Position numbers and translations under genes: made by a program. The notes below the pieces were generated by a model that saw nothing but the letters and a program-made list of their open reading frames with translations, had not been told where the DNA came from and did not search any database. Below, in pieces: positions 47,547-58,180 of a DNA stretch of 64,000 bases. The DNA comes from Gymnogyps californianus. Its lineage: Eukaryota; Chordata; Aves; Accipitriformes; Cathartidae. The stretch lies in assembly GCF_018139145.2 (NCBI RefSeq), contig NC_059500.1, positions 33,337,437 to 33,401,436 on the forward strand, in the 5' to 3' direction. Position 1 is the first letter of the stretch; each line of letters starts with the position of its first letter.

Positions 47547-48404
47547 CTCTGCTGCTGCGAGCGCGCCTCCTGCGTGCCCCGGCTGCCTGAACCTGGCAGG
47601 GCCGGGCAAAATCCTCTGATGGCTCTGGGGTCGGGCACCGAGAGCTGCAACAAACAACTGCCCGAGCACGACACCAGCACCAAAGGCCTCGCTCAACACT
47701 CCAAACCTCGCAGACTCGCTCAGCTGGAGTGCAGGCACGAGCCAGCTGGGTGAGACTCGGTGCCCGAATATAAGCAGCGAGGGACGCCTTGTCACAATCC
47801 ATCGCTCCGGGATGTCATAGTCATCACTCGGCGACATCACAACGGGCCATCCTTGCCCATGGCGCTTGCCCCAGCAGCGCTGCGGCCCCAGCACAGGCAT
47901 CTGGGGTTACCGCAACGCCACTGCCCACTCCATCCCCCCATCTCTTGTCTTGTGCTCGGCATCGGTGTTTCACGCCAGTCGCCGAGGCCTCGGCCGTGTC
48001 TTCCCAGGGCCCCGTCAGGTCGCTCTGGCCGGGGCAGACGTCTCCAGGCACATATGGCAAGAGGGTTCACTCGCTAACACCTCGTGCCTCCCTGGGAGGC
48101 TGCAGGACAAAGTCCCACGGGCTCTCCCCACACCCCAGCACTGCTGGGCAGCGCTCTGGGCTCCCCTGCTTCCTCCCACGGGGCGTCACAGGCAGCACTT
48201 GGCTCGTTCTGGCAGGTTTTCTCCTGTCTTTCTCCCCTAGCCAGAGGGCACAAGGGTGATCCCCTCTGCTCAGCACCCATCAGGCCTCATCCAGGCACTA
48301 TGTCCCATTTGGGGTCCTGGGCAGGAGGGAGGCCGACAAACCAGAGGGGCTGAGGGGAGGCAAGGAGGGTGTGTGGGGTTGGGGCTGGGGCTGGTTCAGC
48401 ATGG
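47547..48404. promoter_or_regulatory. GC-rich upstream region of the Topors-like gene
   Basis: GC-rich DNA holding the proposed first exon (minus strand, ending at 47547) and presumably the promoter. No TATA box is evident. Overlapping open frames of 60-190 codons on both strands show no domain and reflect base composition. Confidence 0.45.
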
Positions 48405-48690
48405 AGCAGAGAAGGCGTCGCGGCACCTCACAGCACACCCTGGTGCCTATGGGGAAGGCATCAAGGGGCTGGGGACAGGCTCTTCCCACCACTGCCTGGT
48501 GGGAGGCTGAGAGACAGTGGCATCTCCTGAAACTCGCGAGGTTCAGGCCGGAGATAAGGAATCAAACCCAAAATCCTTGTGAGGATCATGAAGCACGAGA
48601 GCGGGTTGCCTGGAGAGGAGGTGGGATCCCTGAGCCTGGAGGTCTTCCAGACCTGAGTGGCCACAACCCAGAGCACAATTGTCACAAGCC
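48405..48690 (+). mobile_element. CR1 ORF2 C-terminal fragment, plus strand
   Basis: The decayed translation keeps the order of the CR1 ORF2 C-terminus: a degraded GRxDxGxx stretch, AxFRPEIRN, CEDHEARERVAWRGG and GGLPDLSG. The nucleotides likewise keep CR1 words such as GGGAGGCTGAGAGACAGTGG, AGCGGGTTGCCTGGAGAGG and CTGGAGGTCTTCCAGACCTG. It belongs to a CR1 subfamily different from the next two copies. Boundaries are approximate. Confidence 0.65.
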
Positions 48691-48845
48691 CGTGAAGGGA
48701 TGCTTGCTGAAGTCCCGGAAGAGAAACCATTGCCAGTGGGAAATGTAGCAAAGGTTTCTGAGGATGCAACAGCTTCCGTAAACTGCAATGTCAGATGACT
48801 GCTTTCTGGTTTCCTTTGGTTCAGCAGCTTCCACAAACATTGATT

Positions 48846-48911
48846 TTGAATAGAATAGAATAGAAGAGAAGAGAAGAGAATAGCATAGAATAGAATAGAA
48901 CAGAACAGAAT
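48846..48911. repeat. (GAATA)n tail of the CR1 copy
   Basis: Repeated GAATA, with GAAGA and GAACA variants, on the plus strand; this is the ATTCT-type terminal repeat of CR1 seen in reverse. It has expanded to more units than usual. Confidence 0.85.
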
Positions 48912-49395
48912 AGTTCCAGTTGGAAGGGACCTACAACGATCATCTAGTCTGACTGCCAGACCACTGCAGGGCTGACCAAAAGTTAAAGCCTATTATTAAG
49001 GGCATTGTCCAAATGCCTCTGAAACACTGACTGGCACGGGGCATCGACCACCTCTCTAGGAAGCCTGTTCCAGTGCTTGACCACCCTCTCGGTAAAGAAA
49101 TGCTTCCTAATGTCCAGTCTGAACCTCCCCTGACGCAGCTTTGAACCATTCCCATGTGTCCTGTCACTAGATCCCAGGGAGAAGAGATCAGCAGCTCCCT
49201 CTCCACTTCCCCTCCTCAGGAAGCTGTAGAGAGCAACGAGGTCGCCCCTCAGCCTCCTTCTCTCCAAACTAGACAAACCCAGAGTCCTCAGCCGCTCCTC
49301 GTAGGACGTGCCCTCCAGCCCTTCCACCAGCTTTGTTGCCCTCCTCTGGACGCATTCAAGTGCCTTAACATCCTTAACCTATCGTGGTAGATAAA
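48846..49395 (-). mobile_element. CR1 3' end with tail, minus strand
   Basis: Minus-strand translation gives the end of CR1 ORF2: [51 protein letters not shown], then [14 protein letters not shown]. The 3' UTR follows (GGTCCCTTCCAACTGGAACT) and the tail of ATTCT units fills 48846-48910. The 5' end is truncated, as is usual for CR1. The 114-codon frame 49327-48983 is this remnant, not a host gene. Confidence 0.9.
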
Positions 49396-49429
49396 GTATG
49401 GCTGGGGTATTAGCCGCAACACAGGTGGA

Positions 49430-51160
49430 CACATGTTGTGAGTTTATGCAGGGATAAATTTAGAAGGGCCAAGGCCCAATTAGAACTTAATTTAGCTACT
49501 GTGGTAAAAGACAATAAAAAAAGTTTCTAGAAATACATTAACAACAGAAGGAAGGCTAAAGAGAATCTCCATACTTCATTGGATGCAGGTGGAAACATAG
49601 TAAGAAAGGACGATGAAAAGGCTGATGTACCTAATGCCTTTTTTGCCTCAGTCTTTAATAGTAAGACCAGTTGTTGCCTGGGTACCCAGCCCGCTGAGCT
49701 GGAAGACAGAGATGGGGAGCTGAATGAAGCCCCCATAATCCAAGGGGAAATGGTTAGCAACCTGCTACACCACTTAGACACACATGAGTCTATGGGGCTG
49801 GATGGGATCCACCCAAGGGTACTGAGGGAGCTGGTGGAAGTGCTCACCAAGCCACTTTCCATCATTTATCAGCAGTCCTGGCTAACTGGAGAGGTCCCAG
49901 TTAACTGGAGGTTAGCAAATGTGACGCTCATCTACAAGAAGGGCCAGAAGGAGGATCCGGGGAGCTACAGGCCTGTCAGCCTGACCTTGGTGCCAGGGAA
50001 GGTTATGGAGCAGATCATCTTGAGTGCCATCATGTGGCACATACAGGACAAGCAGGCAGGTTTATGAAAGGCAGGTCCTGCTTGACTAACCTGATCTCCT
50101 TCTATGACAAGGTGACCTGCTTGGTGGATGAGGGAAAGCCTGTGGATGTTGTTTACCCGGACTTCATTAAAGCCTTTGACACCATTTCCCACAGCATTCT
50201 TCTGGAGAAACTGTCTGCTCATGGCTTGGATGGGCATACTTTTCACTGGGTAGAAAACTGGCTGGATGGCAGGGCCCAAAGAGTTCTGGTGAATGGAGTT
50301 AAATCTGATTGGCGGCCAGTCACAAGTGGTGCTCCCCCAGGGTCAGTATTGGGGCCGGTTCTGTTTAATGTCTTTATCAATGATCTGGACAACAGAATTG
50401 AGTGCACCCTCAGTAAGTTTGCAGACGACATCAAGTTGGGCGGGAGTGTTGATCTGCTCCAGGGTAGGAAGACTCTAGAGAGGGATCTGGACAGGCTGGA
50501 TCAATGGGCCCAGGCCAATTGTATGAGATTCAACAAGGCTAAGTGCCGGGTCCTGCACTTGGGTCACAACAACCCCATGCAAAGCTACAGGCTTGGGGAA
50601 GAGTGGCTGGAAAGCTGCCTGGCAGAAAGGGACCTGAGGGTGTTGGTCGACAGTTGGCTGAATATGAGCCGGCAGTGTGCCCAGGTGGCCAAGAAGGCCA
50701 ATGGCATCCTGGCTTGTATCAGAAATAGTGTGGCCAGCAGGACTAGGGAAGTGATCGTCCCTCTGTACTCGGCCCTGGTGAGGCCGCACCTCGAATACTG
50801 TGTTCAGTTTTGTGCCCCTCACTACAAGAAAGACATCAAGGTGCTGGAGCACATCCAAAGAAGGGCAACGAAGCTGGTGAAGGGCCTAGAGAACAAGTCT
50901 TATGAGGAGCAGCTGAGGGAGCTGGGGTTGTTTAGTGTGGAGAAGAGGAGGCTGAGGAGAGACCTTATCGCTCTCTACAACTACCTGAAAGGAGGCTGTA
51001 GGGAGGCGGGTGTCAGTCTCTTTTCCCAGGTAACAAGTGATAGGACAGGAGGAAACGGCCTCAAGTTGCGCCAGGGGAGGTTTAGATTGGATATTAGGAA
51101 AAATTTCTTCACTGAAAGGTTTATCAAGCATTGGAACAGGCTGCCCAGGGGAGGAAATAA
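49430..51160 (+). mobile_element. CR1 LINE reverse-transcriptase fragment, broken
   Basis: Plus-strand ORF2 covers the end of the endonuclease linker (RRAKAQLELNLA), the RT fingers and palm, and the C-terminus. RT motifs seen are [62 protein letters not shown], the catalytic FADD at 50418-50429, and [10 protein letters not shown] near 50787. It is inactive: TAG interrupts at 49528-49530, a frameshift lies near 50035-50065, and both ends are missing. The 3' end stops within KHWNRLPRG, so the 3' UTR and tail are absent. That is unusual for CR1 and implies later deletion or rearrangement. Confidence 0.93.
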
Positions 51161-51206
51161 TTTTGTATGGCTGAAATGTGAAATTCTGAATGCTCAAGTA
51201 ATTTAG
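50034..51206 (+). pseudogene. CR1 ORF2 remnant, RT palm to C-terminus
   Basis: This is the longest open frame in the CR1 copy (390 codons). The ATG at 50034 is accidental; true homology joins around [14 protein letters not shown], continuing the preceding frame (49579-50067) after a frameshift. The frame keeps the FADD catalytic motif and the C-terminal [10 protein letters not shown] segment. The last 15 or so residues past RLPRG are flanking sequence, not CR1. Confidence 0.88.
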
Positions 51207-52465
51207 ATATGAAAAAGGTAACAAATCGAAAAAACAATCACAGTGTCACAGATTCAATAACTTGCATAAGGAGTGGAGGAACATCAGGAAAATATTTTAG
51301 ACATTTGGCTCTAAGATTAGAGCAAATTCTTGCAATAAGGTGCAACTGCAAGGAACATCTCTTAGAGATCTTAGCCCCAGGCAAAGGACCTTGAGGAATA
51401 TATTAAAAAAACCACAATGTGCCTCTTTAAATGATGAATGTCAGTTGAAGAGCATTTTCATTTGCCTAAATGACCTACATAAGTGAAAGTTAGAGGACTG
51501 CCTGCCTATGAACTTCCACTATCTGTTAGCCCAGTGATCATCTGAACGTTAGATGTAGTGACACGAAAATGACACATTGCATAATAGAGGTTTGGACAGT
51601 ACTTTAACTTCATTTTAATATCTAATCATTTCTATTGGAACATTGCTGTGTTGACTGTTATGATATCTGCACATTAGTTTACTGAGCACCACGGAGCACT
51701 TGGTTACAGGCTAAGCCAGAGCCCATTGGAAATCAATCTTACTCTTTCCCTTCTCTTTAAAAAGCTTTGACTCAGACAGTTCCTTTGTGTGCAGCCCAGA
51801 AAATAATCGTGGTATGTTTGTTCTGAGTGCTAAAAAAGAGTTCAGTATGCTTGTGTTTAACAGCTTTCTTAATAGTAACATTTCCTTTATGTAAATTCTA
51901 GCTCAGTGGAGAGTATTTGTAGGAAGATGGAAGTTTTTATGGGAGCTAGGATGAGCACTAGCTTTATCTTCAAACAAATGTTAAGGCTGCTTTGATAAAC
52001 AGTGATTGCAAATGTCCTACTCCCCTCATCTCCAAGATAATATAGTTGAAGAATAACAGGACAGTGAAATAATGTATATAATTTTGGTTCATGTGTCCTC
52101 AGTAAATTATGTGAAGTTCTCAGCAGTCATTTTTCTAACAAAAACTTTCCCATCACATACTATGCCTTTGATTGCACATAAATGGCATGTGAACAAGTAG
52201 CAGTTGTTTGGCATTATAAAGTGAATAGCGGAGATTTTGTTTTACTCCTGTAAATTGATATCTTTTTCCTAGAAGTGTCTTCCTGTGTTTTACATGACTT
52301 TACCTCTTAAGGCAAAAAGATCCTCTCCTTGTATCATACTGCAACACTCATCGCTTGAAAAAACATTTATAGTTCGAAAGAAAATGAGAAAAAAACCTGA
52401 ATGTGAGGCTCTGGTATCCTTCTCTCAGCTATCAAATGAAGAAGAAACAGTTTCTTTCTCAGGGT

Positions 52466-52510
52466 AATGATGTGCTGTGTAATGATGTATTAAGCAATGA
52501 TGTACTACCT
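52466..52510. repeat. 15-bp tandem repeat, three copies
   Basis: AATGATGTGCTGTGT, AATGATGTATTAAGC and AATGATGTACTACCT follow one another without a gap. In one frame they read as a five-residue repeat, but there is no sign of coding. Confidence 0.8.
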
Positions 52511-53339
52511 AATACAAAATCTGTTGCTTTTATTTCTTCTCTCGTAATACAGGTTTGTAAAGGAAATGGATCTTCTCCCAATACCTTTACAATGTTAACA
52601 CATTTCTTTCAAATTCACACAAAATCTAGTTACTATCATGCAAAGACTGATTTTTGCTGTTATTCCCAATTGATCACTTCATAATCAAACACAAGGAAGT
52701 CATATTCTGTCCCTCTGCTAAAAAGCTAATAAGAAATGTTAGAAAGTGTTAAAATTCTTCTCTCTTTTGAATTCCATCTGAGGAAAAAAGTAAAGCAGTG
52801 GCTTTACAGTTGAAATTATAATTATTTTAAATCTAACTACCTGATTAAAAGCTGTATGCAGCATACAAATGCTTCTGTTCACATCATTTTTTCAGGGATA
52901 TTTTGTTTCTTAGCACTGTTTCCTCCTTTGCTACACAGTAAATAATTGACTCACTACTAGCAAAATCTGTGTTGTAACCCATCCCCTCTGATGCCAAGGA
53001 CTTTTTTAAATAAGTGGTTTGTGCCAGTTCATAACAGCAGCAATGTCGTGTTTTGTGTTGATTTAAAACCAATTAAAAATTGATCTCAAACTTAAAATTG
53101 CAAGATATAGAGGACCAATGGGGAATTTAACTCTGATACAGCAAAATGCTCATCCAATGTGTACTTCATTTAATCATTGAGTAATCCCATTCATTTACAT
53201 TACCATTTTGTAATAAAAATACAGAGTCATACAAACTGCAGTACTAAGATGCCATGCAGCTAGCATAGGAGCCTCAGGATCATGATCCTTAGCAGGGGAT
53301 GGATGTGCTCTCACTCTTCCATTCATGCTTGTCGAGACT

Positions 53340-53367
53340 AAACAAACAAACAAACAAACAAACAAAC
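53340..53367. repeat. (CAAA)n microsatellite
   Basis: Seven uninterrupted AAAC units, ending at CGACAAAC. Confidence 0.95.
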
Positions 53368-56300
53368 CGACAAACTTCCCCTCCCCAAGCCCTTCAGCAT
53401 TTAATTTGTGGATGTGTCACTCAGTCTTATCTGCACCATGGAGCCGTGGCTCAGTGCCAGTCCCACACATGCTGCCTCCATGTGAGGCTGCTGGGTTGTG
53501 GTGATGCCATTAGCTAAACTGAGCCACAGCAGCAGCATTAAGTATTGGCACCCAAGTGTCTGTATCATTTTCTTGTTAGCTCGCACCCTTCAATTTTTCT
53601 GTGGAATGCGTCTTCTAGGACTCTTCTGAATAATGCTAGGTATGTGTAGGTGAGCGCATGAGCTAGGGACTGCACAGGGAGCAACGTTCTCTGAAAAAGA
53701 GAACATGTTCTTTGTTTTCAAATGAAGTAATGGGAATAAACCACATTTACTCACAGTAGTTTAACTGCAAAAGGGGCTTCCAGGTCTATGTGACAAGCAT
53801 AATTTTTATGATAAAAGTTTTTCCTTTCAACAGTAAGATGGAAGACCAAAAAAGGGAAAAGTGTGCAACTTCAAAGTGCATATAGATCTTGTCTCCTGAA
53901 TAGAACTATTCCAAGGCATGAGAATGGTTACATTGTGGATTTACTGTTCTTTTCTTAAGTAGGTACCTAAACGTATAGAAAAATGTCTTCATCTTTCTCT
54001 GCTGGGCCCTTTACCTGGGCTTTCCTCTGTAAAATCTGGTTTTTTTCAGCAGCTGTTTTAGCATGCCTCAAGATCCCAGGGTGATGATCCATAGGCCTTT
54101 TTGCAGAAATCTGGGGGACCATTAATGTGTTGTTGTCAGGCAGGGGAGACTAGAAAGGAAGAAGCTAGCTTCAAGGTTCATGGAGATGTCTGTCTTCTGG
54201 GATGTCTACACAGCAACAGTTTCCTTAGCCTGAGGATGCCCAGACAAGCTTTAAACATGCTGTTTGGCTCTTGTAGCAGTCTCTTGTAGCAGACCTAGCA
54301 TGAGTTCAGCCCATTCTAGTTTACTGTGCTTCCTGACTTCGGTGACAGCCGTATAGCTAGACGACTTATTTGTGTGTTTAAAGGAATTGGATTGCCGAGA
54401 TGAAAAGGCTGTTGTTTTTATGCCCTTCAATATAATGTGATCTAGCTGAACGTGATGTTACTATGATTTTTTTCATAGATGAGGGCTCTGACTTTCTGTG
54501 TAAAGCTTATATTACCAAAAATGTGTTGAGCTATACGATCTTCGTAGTCTAGACATCTCAATGATTTGGTTTGACAGCAGCAAAAATCAGTTACGGTGTG
54601 CTGTGTGGATCACTGAGTGGATTTGATCTCAAACTGTATTCAAAGCTAAACTTCTAATAATGGCTGTCTCCCTAGCATGCAGGGCAGTACTGCCACTGAA
54701 ACTACAGAGAGACACATGATGGGCTAACTCATACCTTGGGTGTTGCTGTAATTACGATCCCATTGCAGAAAAGTTGTAAGGTGACAATGATGGCGACACC
54801 TGATTATTGTTACCTATGTAAAGCTTCTCATCATACTTTATCAGCTGCTTTGGGATCTTCATACAATAAATAGCCAGAAAGGATGGCAGCTTTATTTCAG
54901 CAGCATTGCCCAATTAAAGCAATTCTATGATAATTTGTGCACAGATGCTATCGAATATGAGCGTTTTGTTCTATTCCTGATCAACGCAGATATATCAACC
55001 CCGCCTATTCTTTCTGTTTGACTCAATTTCACAGTATTTCTGTGACTCCATTTAGTACTTTCTTTGAACTGTTAGGTTAAACTGGAGACCCTACAATTTA
55101 AAAAGACAGCATGCATGTACTCAGAGTGGACATTTTGTCCTTTCTATCCCAAAGGCCTAGATTTTATCCAAAAGTAAGGTTCAGCAAGACTGTGCATTTT
55201 TCAGTAGGCATAAGGGAGAATGGGAGAAAGAATTTATTGTTTTCTAATCACTCCTTCAGCATTGGGCTCTTCAACTGCTGATCAGCTTGTGTGTTTGTGC
55301 ATGTATGCATGCATTAGCAGGTTGAAAACAGGTAAAGGAGGGAAGGTCCCGCAGTATTCACCTCTTTCTTTCTCAACACCTTGTTTCTCTGTGAGGGACT
55401 GAATCCTCAAACACAGATTCAACTAGTGTTTTAAGCTAAAAGTTCTTTATTCTGGACCTCTCGCCACTGTCCAAATGAAAATGTAACTGGTTAAGTAATT
55501 TTTTTTTTCTTTTTGTCTGTTTAGTTGTCAGTTCTGCAGGAGTAAAACAACATTAATCTCCCTCTGGGTTCTCCATGGGCACCTTTTTTTTCTCTGTCAC
55601 TGTGGAATATCACCATAGTGTGTGTTACTCAGGCTGATAACTGGGCAGACTCTTCAGCTCAGACCTCTCTTTCAGTTGTTACTTCTCTGGTCTATCTAGA
55701 TCTTGTCATACAACATCTGTAATCCATGGCCTTTCCTATTTATTTATGCAGCTAAGATTCTTGTCTGGGATCCCAATTTACGACTTGGTTGCTGCAAAAT
55801 CCTTTCTTTGTCCTTGAGAAGAGGAAAGATACAGTCTTGCTTCCTATGCAGCTATTCTCAATGTAAATAAAATCTCCTTAGCCTATTATTTTCATCATGT
55901 CACCTGTCTAGTTTCATTCAGCCCATGACTCTTGCTCTCTGTCATATCAAATACAAGTATTCTCCTTACTTACACAGCCTTCAAAACTTACCTGTCATCT
56001 CTGATTTTTAATATAATTTAATATTTTTATATATAGTCCAGTATTCACTTTGCTGTGATGATGGCCTGTTCGGTCATGCTAATCATCCAAGCTTCTCTGA
56101 TTATCTGTATTTATGTCTGCCCTTATGCTTAGGTTAGAACTTTGTAGCAAATATGCTTAATATGTTGCATCTTTATATATGAGTCAGCCTTGACCCTTGA
56201 TTAGGTCTGCAAAACTGCTACAGTAATGTTAATATGAATAATAATATCTGTTGTACACTGACAGCCAACAGAAAGATCCATGTGTTGACAGTGTAATGTT

Positions 56301-58104
56301 CTCACAGCAGTCAGTTTCTCAACTGCACTTAAGAAAATGATGCAGTTCATTAGAAAGACTTTATGCAGAACAGGCTACTTGTGTTGAAGACAGCTATTTT
56401 CATTATTTCAGAAACTAACTGGGCACATAACATGTAGTTAATTGGTGCCTGTACTATTCATATGTGTGCCCTCATTTTCTGTGGTTTTCTTCCACTTCCT
56501 TCAACTGTTGTTTCATATTCAAGAAAAAAAGGACCCTGCTGTCAGGCAGCCTGTAACTTCAAGAAAAATTATGGCTATCTTTTTGGTACATCTGTATGAT
56601 GCTAAGCACAGCTGCAATGTGACTGCATACTGCACAGGCATTTAAATAATACAGTAGATATTCAACAAAATTGATTTCTCAGAATACCTGCAGAGGCTTC
56701 TTGCAGTTATATTATGAGACTTTGTTTAAGTATGGTGTGTTGCATTGGTTTGGTTTTTTTTTTTGGTCAGAGAAAGAGAGGGAAAGATACTGAAAGGGTT
56801 GTTCTGAACAAGGTAAAAAGATTCCTAAGTAGGGAAGGATAATTAAGTAACTCAGTTTTAGTCCTGCAATGCAAAGGACAAGCTAGCTTTATCTGAGCAG
56901 TACAGGCAGAAATTTTTAAAAGAAAATGCATAACTCTTACTTTGGCTTCAGTGGGGCTGTGTAGATAGGGATTTGGTGAGTCAGCCTACAGAGAAAAGGA
57001 GCTCCATCAGAGCTTCCTCATGAAAAATTCTTTACTTCCTTGATTTATTTAATTTATTAATCTCTCAGACATGCTGCAAAACTTATTCTTTTGGGTGCAA
57101 TTTTGGGTAAAATGTGAAGAACTCAAGTCCTATTTTACTATCTTCCTGTTAACTAGCGGAAAACTAGTGTCTTGGGAAAACAGTGTTAGGTATGGACAGG
57201 ATGAGTTTATTCTGCTTCACATATTTTTAATTCATAGTTGGGTGCTAAGGATAGTGCATGAGTGCTTACATGGTGTACGCAACATTACTGATCAAAGAAA
57301 TGAAATAACAGATGAAGTAACAAATCTGGATTTATGATGATGATGATAAACTTGAAGTGCAGTATTAGTAATTTGTTGTAGTCACTTCTTTCTTTGCTCT
57401 GAAAAATAAAATTAAGCTGGTGTGAGTGAGATGTAGCATTCAGGGTCTCTTTTAAAAAGTTTTCATTATGTTTCAAGGAAGTTCAGTTTTGATTCAGAAG
57501 ATATGCTCTGATGTTCCTTTAGTTTCAGCTAAGTGGAGTGCTTGTCAGGAGGCAAAATTGAGCCTCAAGACTTTGTATATAATTATCTGTTCAAGGACTT
57601 CCAGTTTGTCAGAACAGAACAATACACCATGATTCAAAGGCTGTAACCGGTACAGATCTAATTCTTTTAAAATGTGCCTATGATCCTTCAGCCAGGCAGT
57701 ATAAATCCATCAAAGACTTTGAAACAAGCAATCAAATTTTGCAGGTGTAATATTTCATTTTAATTAACAATTCTTCAGTGTAATGAGCTTCCAAATATTT
57801 TTCATATTTGCCAAGTTTTCATAAAGCCATATAAAGTTTTAAGTACTTTTAATCTTAGGTTTAATCATAATTACAGTGTGCGAGCATGGATGAAAAATGA
57901 CATCAGACTTGCAGACATTTTCTTTGGTTATAAATTAGCATTGTCTGAAAAACTGGACAATTAAAGAGATGGCAACGAAATAATCTTGAAAGTCTTTGAA
58001 TCCTTATTTTTAATCCTTAAAATCTCAAGTTCAATAGCATCACTGGAAACTGTTATTTAAATTTGTGGAAAATATCTGAAACAAATTATAGTGTTTCAAA
58101 CAAA

Positions 58105-58180
58105 CTCAGATGCAGGGTCTCTGCCCAAAGAGTTTCAATCTAAACAACAAAGTAGATCAGTTGACAAATTAAAAGAAAGT
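58105..58180 (+). repeat. Ancient L3/CR1-like tail remnant
   Basis: The words GGTCTCTGCCCAAAGAGTTT and CAATCTAAACAA follow the old amniote repeat tail (GTCCCTGCCC, AAAGAGCTTACAATCTAA). It is a second member of the family seen near 18.1 kb, covering the adjoining part. The family name is uncertain. Confidence 0.45.

Larger units (their letters stand above)
51161..58104. other. AT-rich intergenic DNA
   Basis: No gene or RNA is recognisable; frames are at most 93 codons. It contains a three-copy 15-bp tandem repeat (52466-52510, AATGATGT core) and a (CAAA)n microsatellite (53340-53367). If synteny with human 5q23 holds, this is the long spacer between C5orf63 and MEGF10. Confidence 0.5.

Noticed and set aside
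47340..47900. 187-codon N-terminal extension of the Topors-like frame
   Set aside because: A splice donor and a strong acceptor with a pyrimidine tract fall inside it, the residues are low-complexity, and the ATG before the RING has a strong Kozak context. The open frame is most likely a by-product of GC-rich sequence.
50034..51206. Treating the 390-codon frame as a host gene
   Set aside because: Its motifs are those of CR1 reverse transcriptase, with an upstream frameshift, a stop codon and both element ends missing.
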